Assembly: GCA_026874595.1 (NCBI GenBank)
Contig: CM049307.1
Coordinates: 76,358,643-76,422,642, forward strand
DNA from: Sipunculus nudus
Lineage: Eukaryota > Annelida > Sipuncula > Golfingiida > Sipunculidae
Length of the DNA stretch: 64,000 nt
Direction of reading: 5' to 3'
The notes beneath the pieces were generated by a model. It saw nothing but the letters and a program-made list of their open reading frames with translations, ran no database searches and was not told where the DNA came from. The translations under genes and the position numbers were made by a program. This document shows, in pieces, positions 53,178 through 63,070 of the stretch. Numbering within the stretch: position 1 is the first letter of the stretch; each line of letters opens with the position of its first letter.

Positions 53178-56100
53178 TAATGGGGGCCCAGGGAGTCGAG
53201 TAGTAACAGGCTCGGTTTTCTCCACTGGCTTCCCTGGTTCAATTTCTGTGATAGAGTGCATGGGTTGTAGACTTGTAGTGGCCCGTCCCTCAAGGTCTGT
53301 AGTTTTCTCTTTGACCTACGCTTCCCTCTGCCTCCAGAGACTACCTAATGCCACGATCTTAGCCTAGTATTAACTATTTGCACGGTCCATGAAAAACAAA
53401 GTATAAACATAAAGAAAATCTAGACCTAATCGCTGCTCTTTTTATGCAATAAACCTAGAGAAATTTTAACCATATTGTTAAGGCTGATCTTGTGTTATAT
53501 ATGCTATATTTGATTACTTTCAGTAACTGAACAGACCGCCCAATAGCCCGTTTTATATATTTCACCATTTTCATTGTGAAATGTGTTTTTTGTAAAAAGG
53601 TTAAAGGTTAAGGGGCATAAAAATGTATCAATTATTTGGTATCAAATCAATATTGTATGTATTTCATAAACTTGTACTGAAATTTAATCAAATACATGTA
53701 CTGAAATGAAATGAATTATGAAAGACATACACACGACACTGCAACATTTTTGCGGCCAACGTGTGTGAAACGATTGGTAATACACATGCAGAGTTAACGT
53801 AAAAAAATTGGCGCCATCTTGTCGCGGTTCTTAAAAGATAACATTTACACCGTCGCAAAGTGAATTATTCATGTTACTTTTTCATTCATTTAAATTATCA
53901 TAAATCACCACATTACCCCATATGATATAAGCAGAATTTTAGTTGCTGACGAAATAATATTGAGAGAAATATTATGAGAAAATTTGTAGACAGGGGCGTT
54001 TGAGCTTATTCTATTTCTTCTCCGTAGGATTATACGATTATGATCTACCTACGTCAGACATGGAAAGATCACCGACTGGCCAACACGAAGCTTAACGGAT
54101 CAACCACTCTGTCTCACCAGATGCTACAGGACATGTGGGTACCTGATCTATTCTTCAAGAATGCCAAACAATCCACCTTCCATGATATCACGTTGCCAAA
54201 CCGACTAATTGAACTACAACCAGATGGAAACCTACTCTACAGCCAGAGGTAAAAAATTAACTTTTTCTAATCTTCAGCTATATACTCTTTATACAGTGCT
54301 TCATATACACCACATGTTTCCAAAGCGCTGATTGTTTACAAAACATTTGATACAAAAGCTCCAATATCTGAACAACTAATGCTTTGATCACCATTATTTT
54401 GTGCATTGAAATTGATCATTGGGTGTTTCATCAGTTTCTGCTATTTTGAGACCTTAAAAGATTCAGTTATCTGTTACTAGCCTGAGGGCACAAATCGTAA
54501 CAACTGAACTTAGAATCTTCTATGTTGAAATGCAGGGAGGTCCATGAATAGTCTCCTTGGAAACATGAAATTAGGTCTCTGTTACCCATATCTTTCAAGC
54601 TATGGGGCTCCAAAGTATCCCACAGAATAATGGAAAATTTGATACCAAAGCGAAGGTATCTGAACAACTATTTTATTGATCACCATGATTTTTTGCATGG
54701 ATATTGATCATAGGGTGTTTCATAAGTTTCTGCAGACTGGTGGCACAACCTGCATTTTTCGATTTTTACGAATTTCTTTCTCTTTTTTTGAGACCTTCAA
54801 AGATGCAGTCATCTGTTAACAGGGACAGTTTGTAACGACTAAACCTAGAATCTTTTATGTTGACATGCTGGGAGGCCCATAAAAGTCTCCTCAGAAACCA
54901 GAAATCAGGTCTCTGTTACCCATAACCTCTGAGCTATGGGACTCCGAAGTACCCCCCAGAATAATAGAAAATTTGATACAAAAGCTCAAGTATCTGAACA
55001 ACTAATGCATTGATCACCATGATTCTGTGCATTGATATTGATCATGGGGTGTTTAATCAGTTTCTGCAGACTGGTGGTGCCACCTGTATATTTCGATTTT
55101 TTACGAATTTTCTTCTCTATTTTTGAGACCTTCAAAGATGCAATTATCTGTTAACAGCTTGAGGGCACAAATCGTAACGACTGAACCTAGAATCTTCTAT
55201 GTTGACATGCAGGGAGGTGCTAGCGTCATATTGACCCTCTGGCATTACGACCAGATTACTGGCGCCAGAGTGTCATGACAATTACGTCTGAGGATCGCAT
55301 TATAAGGCCTTATGAAGATGCAAATATTTTCGTCATTTCTGACATAGCTTCATGGGCTACAGGTACACTGTCAGTATACATTAACCAGACCATTCGTTAG
55401 CATTTTCTGTGTACTTTCTAATAATACCAAATATGAGCGACAAAAGTTCCTTATTAACCCAGCACATTGGTAAACCCCTCGGCATGTTTGTTGAATTTAT
55501 GACCGCATGAACACAAGCATGGCTCGCACGGGTTACAGGACGCAGGCGACTTGCAGGCGACACAGGAAATGACCCGTGTCCATGGAGACGGTGTTTCAGT
55601 TAGGGTTGCGAGCTCACATATATACTATTGTGTTTATTCACCATTCTAAGCATAATATTGAGATTATGGGCCGTTTACCACAATATGAATGCAACCAGAT
55701 GTAAGAGCACTGCGATACATTCCTCCATATAACTATAGTATCACGACTCGAGTGGGCTTACCAGCCCAATTATCCGATTGCCTACTGAGTTGGGTTGTCA
55801 CGGTTAGGGAGGTCCATGAACAGTCTCCTTGGAAACATGAAATGAGGTCTCTGTTACCCATATCCTATGACCTATGCTTCAGTTGATTTGGGATACCACC
55901 TTTAAACTTTGGCATTCAGATGTTAAAATTTCTTTTGTGAATGTCTTCCAAGTCAGCTGAGCGTCATGACCCCTGTGTCACTTGTTTTTCAAGGATTAAT
56001 TAACTATGGAGTAAATTCGCAGCGCCATCTGTACACAAAACTGGGGATATGTAACTTACAGCCTAAGGAGTTTATGAGGAACCTTGTGCCCATTGACATT

Positions 56101-56540
56101 CCATCCAAATGACAAGAGTGGGAAATTGTTGATATTTCAGTCGTAAACATGACTGTTTTGATGAAGTAAATAGACAACATTTCTTAATATTGAAAAATGT
56201 GTGTTGATGAAAACGAAGAAGAACTGAAAAATGATTATTTCGGGGTTTAAAAGTAAATGTGAAATTTACCAAGTAACAACTCCAGTATTTGAATTTTTAA
56301 AACATAAAAAGACTGTTGATAAAATTTTAATTGGGTTGAAGAAAAAGAACAATGTTGTGAAGACACTATGCTTAAATATGAAAATGGCAAAACTAGTATT
56401 CATATTTTCGTTCATATTTAATCTTTGTCTGTCAAATGACTCTCTAATAATTTGCAGATTGTCCTTGACCTTGAGTTGTCAAATGGATCTTCGTCATTAC
56501 CCACTGGACAACCAGACCTGCAGAATTCAGTTTGAAAGTT
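39439..56540 (+). CDS. Cys-loop ligand-gated anion channel subunit (glycine/GABA/GluCl-like), 3'-incomplete
   Basis: Exons 39439-39494, 41609-41715, 45254-45321, 54028-54248 and 56458-56540 join in frame for 178 codons. The start ATG is preceded by an in-frame TAG at 39379-39381 with no other ATG between. Residues 1-27 are a hydrophobic signal peptide. The ligand-binding domain follows: RPGEQLGAGTVIYIDMFILS, SISEVNMDYT, IYLRQTWKDHRL (83-94), the W114-V-P-D117 loop, and a Cys-loop with exactly 13 residues between C158 and C172. FHDITLPNRLIELQPDGNLL and LLYSQRLSLTLSC resemble glycine receptors and glutamate-gated chloride channels. N-glycosylation sites N100-G-S and N169-Q-T are visible. The subunit would form part of a pentameric plasma-membrane channel. 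Ligand and ion choice need the missing pore exons. Intron 3 is 8.7 kb and full of repeats. Confidence 0.9.
39635..39994. repeat. Two G-runs in intron 1 of the channel gene
   Basis: Runs of 15 G (39635-39649) and 17 G (39978-39994) lie within the first 500 bases of intron 1. They could form G-quadruplexes but are more simply mononucleotide repeats. The rest of intron 1 (39495-41608) shows nothing recognisable. Confidence 0.7.
41716..45253. other. Intron 2 of the channel gene
   Basis: AT-rich sequence with a (TA)n tract at 42218-42268 and an A-rich run near 43900-43924. No exon-like segment or transposon is recognised. Confidence 0.6.
45690..45740 (+). repeat. Possible tRNA-derived remnant (B-box-like)
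   Basis: GGACTCAGTGCTTCCGGGAG followed by GTTCCCGGTTCGAGTTCTG has a B-box-like GGTTCGAGTTC. No matching A box or acceptor stem is clear, so this is at most a short SINE remnant. Confidence 0.3.
49300..49400. repeat. TATCGATA-rich repeat fragment
   Basis: Iterated palindromic words (AAATATCGATATTTG, GATATCGAGATAC, CTGTATCGCGATATACC, TATATCGATATGC) pack about 90 bases. This resembles a dispersed animal repeat rich in ATCGATA words. No target duplication was found. Confidence 0.4.
51187..51440. repeat. Possible degraded MITE (~250 bp)
   Basis: GTTTCCATGTGCGCGTATAT near the left is matched by the inverse of CATATACACGCACAGAAAAA near the right, an imperfect terminal inverted repeat. GTTTCCATGTG also recurs internally at about 51257. 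No target duplication is clear. Confidence 0.4.
51462..51680. repeat. Repeat module: AAGTCATCTGAGC start, GTCC run, one ~335-bp-family unit
   Basis: The module starts AAGTCATCTGAGCTACAGCG, continues ATCACTCTTTGTCCGTCGTC and a GTCCGTC-rich run, then part of the unit family CTGGAATCTTCTAACCTG ... AAATTAGGTCTCTGTTTAC. The same start and order recur at 60498. Confidence 0.7.
51681..51885 (-). repeat. GTCC-type dispersed repeat in reverse orientation
   Basis: The complement contains ACGGTCAGTCCGTTTGGCTG and TCAGTCCGTCCATCAATTTC, a GTCC-type repeat head followed by about 130 bases of body. It directly abuts the forward module that starts at 51462. Confidence 0.4.
53111..53174. repeat. (TA)n microsatellite before SINE copy 2
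   Basis: About 30 TA units with one TG interruption, ending where the SINE begins. Confidence 0.95.
53180..53405 (+). repeat. tRNA-derived SINE, copy 2
   Basis: A degraded head with GGTTCAATTTCTGTG (B-box position) is followed by a body and tail shared with 14642-14880: GTAGTTTTCTCTTTGACC, CTACCTAATGCCA, and TATTAACTATTTGCACGG before CCATGAAAA. The two copies are diverged, so the insertions are old. Confidence 0.55.
54470..55900. repeat. ~335-bp tandem repeat array (array 1), about 3 units
   Basis: The anchor TAGAATCTTYTATGTTGA occurs at 54511, 54846 and 55188. Each unit continues GGAGGTCCATGAA, ATTAGGTCTCTGTTACCCAT, GCTATGGGGCTCC, TTGATCACCATGATT and GGTGGCGCCACCTGT-like segments. The third unit is split by the MITE at 55221-55807 and resumes at 55808. 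Confidence 0.85.
55213..55815. mobile_element. 587-bp hAT-like MITE, copy 2, nested in the tandem array
   Basis: The element at 55221-55807 matches the copy at 25057-25638 along its whole length with scattered differences, from TAGCGTCATATTGACCCTCT to GGTTGTCACGGTTAG. The flanks GGAGGTGC (55213-55220) and GGAGGTCC (55808-55815) agree in seven of eight bases and come from the repeat unit it entered. It lies in intron 4 of the channel gene. Confidence 0.85.
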
Positions 56541-59500
56541 GTAAGTTTGCCATACGCTATTTACTATAGATTATAACTAAAGAACAAGTTTAATTTTAGA
56601 CATATGAAGCAAAATCTTGCTATAAAATAGTAAAAACAGTACTTTTATGTTGGCCTTGAAATGCATGGTGGAAATTGGTCCAAATTAGGTTCTAGCTGTG
56701 TTAATGGTTTTTAGAATCCAGAATAGGTGTTCATTAATAAATAAACTGAAGCCATTATACACCTGGGTGATTCAATCTATTTGGGCTTTGAACTGGATGC
56801 ACAATTATCTGTAAATTATCGTTATGACATCCGAGCGATTCCTATAATATTAAATTCAAAGCGTTTGAAATACGGGGGCTGAAAAAACATCATCCGATGT
56901 ATTTTAGCCTCTGGTCAATACAAATGGTGGTCCGGTTGACCAATTTAAGCATCAGTAACGCAGAACGCCATATTGGCGGCTGAAGTAAAAAAATGTTTTT
57001 ACCGGTTTCCGCTTCATTTATCGACACATGGTGCGTTAGTTAACAACGGAAGACCGACAATTGCTGTATATTTATTTTCACGATTTTATCTAACATGACA
57101 ACTACACTTGTTATTTGACCCTAGGCCTCTTTCGATTTTGGATGCAACTGCAGGCTCCTTGCGGATGCAGTTGTCAGCTCTCGCTATTAAAATTTAATAC
57201 CACGGAAGCCATTAGTATTGAAATTCATTGGCATTGACTGGTCATTAATATTCCCGACAATGCCAATTGTATCAGCAGGCATAAGTTGACAATTCATTAA
57301 TTACCCCATCCATGACCTGACTTTTAATGTCATTGAAGCCATCTGTGATTCATTTTTAGCAGAGCTGACTCTTACTCATGCTGGGCTAGAATGATGTATC
57401 CTTTCCGTTGACCTCCCGTCCGGTCATGCGTGCGTTCTTGGGAGATCTTGCTTATTATCCTGACAGGTTCTGGTGAAATATTTTGGCAGCGAAGACACTC
57501 TTTTGGACACCATAAATTTCAGACTTGTCTGAGTATTTAACAACTATTTTTAATATGGGATCACAGAATTGAACTAAATAATGAGAGACCATTAGCGAAG
57601 AATAGAAATTATTATTTTGGCACGGATCGGTAAATATAACAATGCAAAACTAGATCCGGATACAGCCAAATTCGCCCCGTTTTGCGTGCCGTCTGGTATG
57701 TTTTTTTTCCATCCAACATATTGGTCTGCTCCAAAATTTTTAATAATTTCCTACTTTGCCTATGGCCAACTCTACCACAAAACTTTATCAGAATCATTTA
57801 AGAACCTTTTTTTACATATTCGTTGACAAGAAGATACCTTTAACTTTCATTTGCTGTAGTGAGTGCCTAGGTGTACAGTAGAAGATTTTAGCTTTTCACA
57901 AAACAAAATCTCCAAACATCCTAGATTTTCATTGAACATTTCTTGAAGGATAGGAAATGGGCCATTTTTCATGTTTCAAATTTTGTAAGTCGATATCATC
58001 TGTTTTAAATTAATTTAATGAATTAATGTTGAGTGTTGATCTATGGGTTGATTAAATTTCGGGGCTGGCTTGGATGCGGATACAGGTGTTGGCGGACGCA
58101 TGAGCTCTGTAACTCCTTTCTTCTTTGTAATGACTTAATTTTACGTTAGTTCAAAATGGAATTTGAAACTGAAAACTGACACTCATGTGACACTGTGAAC
58201 TGTCCGGTCATGAATATATTTGAATTCGGATCATAAAACTGGTACATAAAGCATGTGCAGCTGATTGACCTGTTTTCCGGACAATATGCCAAATAGAATA
58301 TAACTGGGCATAGAAGTTCTAAAAAGTGACTAGCATATGTAAAATTCCTAATTGTCAGACCGTTTTGAGTAAACATTCACACTAAAGCTCAAATCGCCAA
58401 TAACCGCTGCATTTTTTGCTGCTGGGTTTTTCCATTTAATTTAATTAGATAGCTTAATCGCTTATATGAAACTAGCGGCGCGAACTATAATTTGCGTTCC
58501 TTTTCACGCAATTCAAACAACTGATGGTTATGTAAAGATTTAGCTGTGCACACTTGTCAGACTTTGAGTCCTAGACAAAAATTCTTGCAGATTGACAAAG
58601 AGCAGTCACGTCTGAATTAAAAAAAAAATATCATTTTGCATTTACTACCAAATTGAAATACAGTTCTTTAACTAAGCATATATTCCTGAAATACTGGAAG
58701 TGTGAACACTTGTAATGGTATGAGGAGTTCTCCAGGAATATGACCTTCCCTCCGTCCGTCCCGACCATCTACTACCAATTGAACTTATCATGCATCTTTG
58801 TTCTCAGCATGTATTTTACATTTGCATTTTTGAATTTAAAGGGGGTTCATGCCAGGTTTCGGTTATTATGACATCCTTGCTGCTACATCTTACTAGATAA
58901 ACATGCAGCGCGCAGGACCTCTAAGCCCTTTTCTAGTTTCCTTTCAAGCAAAGGAATTATTGTTAACCAAACATATTGGGATATCAAATATGTCATATAA
59001 CTATGAGCCCTGTGAAAAATTCTGGTCATACTCGATGCTCAAACTAACGCACTTAATGATTGTAGTTTTATAATACTAAAATATCTGAAGTAAATCAATG
59101 GTAATATATAATGAGAAAGTACGCTGCTAAAGGTGTCGAATGGTTTATTATGTACAGGATCTAATATAATTTATTATAGCTACCACCGTGTTGATTTTTA
59201 ATGAAGGAGTTTTTACAAAGGGAAGTTGCCTAACGATAAATGTCCGTTTGTAAATCACATTCCAAATCAAATCATGAGTTATGGGAATCTTAAGCAAAAC
59301 CATGACATTCAATTCCGTTTAGTCTTTTTGTCAAAGCTGTTAAAAGTATTGGGCATGATACCATTATATATCTGTGTTTAAAACTTAAATGACGTGACCA
59401 GTCAATCGGAAACATTGGTTTCTCAAGAGCTACCTATTCCCTGGCCATACTTTTTGTTGAGAAAGCAAATTATAGCGCAGGGTTCCATTCTAGTTCGATA

Positions 59501-60497
59501 ATTGCTTAAGCAGGTGTTTCGACAAGAAGCGTTAACCTACAGTAACGCCATGTGTAGATTACAATCAATAATGAATCACAATGGGAACATTACAGGAAAT
59601 TATTTACACAGACGGGATATTTTATGGCCCTAAGGCGTGGTACTACAGGTAATGTTGAACCATAGCCAATCAGTCTATCCTGTACATCAGAACGTATATT
59701 ATATTAGCAGATCGGATTTTTACATTCAGTGTTGTGGAAATTTTTATCTTTAAGTATATCTTGAGAACTGGCTGCTGAAAGCAGCTACCAAAAGTGCATG
59801 TTTATATACTAAACTAGTGGAAATATAATACAAAATAGAATGGCTCTCGGTAGAGCGCATACCTTCGCCAAGCCAAACAAATTCAGTGGAATTTTGCCTG
59901 GTGCATGTCTCACCCAATCCCGAGTGTTTGCGTATTCCTGCCAACAGATAAACAAGCCAATACACAAGCAGACGCGGATGAAACATAACCTTGTGGGGGT
60001 AAATAATTAACAGTTTGGCTCGGGATATGTTTTGTGTGAACCTTTAATTAGGTTGTAGAAAACTGTAGTTTGCCTTTAAAAGCTCGAAATGTGACAAAAA
60101 AAAATCGATCTATATGAAGTGTTCCTATGCAGGTAAAAGCGCTTTAATATTTAATTTTCAGTCTAGTGTGATCACAGACAATGGTAAAAGATAGAGTATG
60201 TCACGTGCCCTGCTCAATTCATTTACACCGTTTATTTATTTTTATTTGGATAAAAAAAAACACTTGAAACACAATACACGGCTTGGCTGCTGGAGTTCTT
60301 ATTGTCTGGTGTAAAGACCTAAACCTGCCTCATTTTTCAAACCCCCACTTTGTTAATCTAAAACTGATTTCATATTACCCTCGAGGTAACTTAAATATGA
60401 TTTCAAGTTTCCCTTTCCCTGCTTAGCTATACATTACACCCTCCCCTCCAGTCGCTGATGTAATTCCAACTAAAAGAATTAAAAATATAAACGACTG
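56541..60497. other. Intron 5 of the channel gene, first part
   Basis: After the donor GTAAGT at 56541 I could not identify the next expected exon (about 140 bp, leading to the first membrane segment). One repeat fragment is present at 59835-59996 and a short TCCCTCCGTCCGTCCCGACC run at about 58748. The rest is unremarkable. Confidence 0.5.
59835..59996. repeat. Short dispersed repeat with TACCTTCGCCAAG start
   Basis: It begins GCTCTCGGTAGAGCGCATAC then CTTCGCCAAGCC, and ends CAGACGCGGATGAAACATAA then CCTTGTGGGGGTAA. The ends match the repeat family at 19212-19512 (GGCGGAGG-type ends). It appears to be an internally deleted copy. Confidence 0.45.
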
Positions 60498-61835
60498 TAA
60501 GTCATCTGAGCTATAGTGATCACTCTTTGTCCGTCGTCCGTCCGGCCATCCGGACGGCCGGCCGTCTGTCCGTTAACAGGGCACAAAGCGTAACCACTGT
60601 ACCTGGAATCTTCAAACTCAATATCCAGGGAGGTACATGAAAATTCTTCTTTGAAACCAGAAATTAGATCTCTGTTACCCATATTCTCCCAGCTATTTGG
60701 TTCAGAAATACCCCCTAGAATAATCAAAATTTTGATACAAAAACTCAAGTATCTGAATAACTACTGCATTGATCACCATGATTATTTGCATAAATATTGA
60801 ACATTGAGTGTTTCATCAGTTCCTGCAAACTGGTGGCGCCACCTGTGTTTTTCTAATTTTTACGAATTTTTTTCTCCATTTTTGAGACCTTCATAGAAGT
60901 TGTCAGTTGTTAACAAGGCACAAATCGTGAACGCTGGTTTTGGAATCTTCTTACTTGACATCAAGAGAGGTCCATGAAAAATCTCTGTGGAAAATCTCTG
61001 TTACCCATATTCTCGGAGCTATTTGGCTCATAAGTACCCCTCAGAATAATTAAAAATTTGATACAAACGCTCAAGTATCTGAACAACTAATGCATTGATC
61101 ACCATGATTTTTTTGCATGCATACTGATCATGGACTGTTTCTTCAGTTCCTGCTGACTGTCGCGCCACCAGTATTTTTTTTCGAATTTTCACGCATTTTT
61201 TTTTCTCTTTTTTTATATCTTCAAAAAAGCCTCATTTGTCAACAAGGCACGAATCGTAACCGCTGGAGCTAGAATCTACATGCTTGACATCTAGTGATGT
61301 CATTGAAAAATATCTTTGGAAACCTGAAATTAGGTCTCTGTTACCTATATACTCCAAGCTATGGGGCTAGAAAGTACCCCAAAGAATAATTAAAATTTTG
61401 ATACAAACGCTCCAGTATCTATATAACTAATGCATTTATTTCTATGATTCTTTGCATGCTTTTTGATGATAGAATACTTCATCAGTTCCTGTAGACTGGT
61501 GGCGCCACCTGTATTATTTCGATTTTTCACGCATTTTTTCTCTATTTCTGAGACCTTCACATGAAGCAGTTATCTGTTAACAAGGCACAAATCGTCACTG
61601 TTTGACTTAGAATCTTCTAACTTGACAAATAAGGAGGTCCAGGAAAAGTTTTCATGGAAACCTGAATTTAGGTCTCTGTTACCTATATCCTCTGAGCAAT
61701 GGGGCTCGTAAGTACCCCCAGAATAATTAAAAATGTGATACAAAAGCTTCTGTAATTGAATAACTAATGCATTGATTGTTATGATTCTTTGCATGCTTTT
61801 TGATGATGGAGTGCTTCATCAATTCCTGTAGACTG
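60498..61835. repeat. Second ~335-bp tandem array (array 2), 4 units
   Basis: It starts AAGTCATCTGAGCTATAGTG with a GTCC run (60530-60575), as at 51462. Unit anchors (TRGAATCTTC or TAGAATCTAC) fall at 60604, 60941, 61270 and 61608, a spacing of 329-338 bp. Each unit keeps AGGTCTCTGTTACC, the GATCACCATGATT region and GGTGGCGCCACCTGT. Units are diverged, so the array is old. Confidence 0.85.
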
Positions 61836-61914
61836 GTGGGTCTACAGAGGTCATGAGGCCATAAGGCATGTTGTTTTCAGTGCCATCGTCAGCCAACGTC
61901 GTCCTCATCTGTAG

Positions 61915-62830
61915 GATATCTTGTGAACGCGATAACTTTTGAAGGGCTGCATATTCTCTGCCAAAATTTGAAACACCCAATTGTTCATACCAATATCTCA
62001 AATGAGTTTGAAAACCAGTGACCTTGGCCTTCATCTTCAAGGTAAAATCTGCCTAAAAGTGAAATTTTTGTGAACCCTAAACTTTTGAAGTATTAAACAT
62101 GTTGTCCTCAAATTTAGTACAAAAATTGTTCTTACTAAAATCTGGGACAAGTTAAAAAAAAACAGTGACCTTGACCTTCATCTTCAAGGTCACATCTGCA
62201 GAAATATGTCATTTTTGTGAACCCCATAACTTTTGAAGTATTCTACATTTTGTCCTCAAGTTTGGAACACGTTTTGTTCCTACCATGTTCTCAGACAAGT
62301 TCAAAACCTGGTGACCTTGACCTTTCTCTTCAAGGTAAAATTGCCCAAATGTAACTTTTTATGAACCCCATAACTTTTGTAGTATTTCCTATTTTGTCCT
62401 CAATTTTGGAACACCAATTGTTACTACTAGGCTCTCGGACGAGTTTGAAACCTGGTGACCTTGACCAGGATCTTCAAGGTCAATTCAGTGGAATTATAGT
62501 TAACGTCTTTTGGACGAGATAACTTTTGAAGGGCTGCATATTTTCCTCAAAAATTTGAAACTCTCATTGTTTCTACCATAATCTTGGAAGTAATAGAAAT
62601 CCCGTGACCTTGACCTTGATCTTCAAGGTCAGATTTATGCAATTCTAGGCTTATTGTGACCCTAATAACTTTGTAAGTAGTGAAGATTTTGCTTTAAATT
62701 TGACACATCAGTTCTTTCTGCCAAAATGTCATTAGAGTTCGAAAAGCGGTGACCTTGACCTTCAAGGTCTAACCTGCTGAGATCTAGATTCATTGTTTTG
62801 AGATATTTCATATTTTACCCCTAATGTTTT
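61915..62830. repeat. ~146-bp tandem repeat with facing TGACCTTGA / TCAAGGTCA sites, about 6 units
   Basis: GTGACCTTG occurs at 62018, 62165, 62311, 62455, 62604 and 62749, a spacing of 144-149 bp. In most units it is followed within about 25 bases by CTTCAAGGTCA or a close variant, so each unit carries an inverted pair. Other shared parts are CCCATAACTTTTGAAGTATT and TTTTGTCCTCAA. Confidence 0.9.
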
Positions 62831-62879
62831 GGGTTGACCCATTGTGGGGAGACATATATCTGTTTTGCACTGCAAAAAC

Positions 62880-63070
62880 AGAGCCATTCTAGTTTCCATT
62901 TTTCTTTACACATTTTTATGTCTATTTTTGAGAACTTCAAATGAAACAGCAATAAATGGCACAAATCATGAGTGTTGGACCAAGAATCTTCTAACTTGAC
63001 ATCCTTGGGGTTCCATAAAAGAATCCTTGGAAAATTGAAATTAGGTCATGGTTAACTATATTTTGCAAAT
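62880..63070. repeat. Further partial unit of the ~335-bp family
   Basis: ATTTTTGAGAACTTCAAATG, AAGAATCTTCTAACTTGAC (anchor 62981) and GAAATTAGGTCATGGTTAAC match the ~335-bp unit after the 146-bp array ends. Confidence 0.7.

Larger units (their letters stand above)
45322..54027. other. Intron 3 of the channel gene (8.7 kb)
   Basis: This large intron contains repeat fragments described separately: a tRNA-like scrap near 45690, a TATCGATA-rich block near 49300, a possible MITE at 51187-51440, a GTCC-rich module at 51462, and a SINE at 53180. The rest shows no gene. The open frame at 50704-50991 (-) is unrecognised. Confidence 0.6.
54249..56457. other. Intron 4 of the channel gene
   Basis: It is filled mainly by the ~335-bp tandem array and the nested second MITE copy. 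The last 500 bases before exon 5 are AT-rich without recognisable features. Confidence 0.7.

Noticed and set aside
61915-62830. CRISPR array
   Set aside because: Regular spacing is present, but the whole 146-bp unit is repeated with divergence; there are no unique spacers, and the DNA is eukaryotic.
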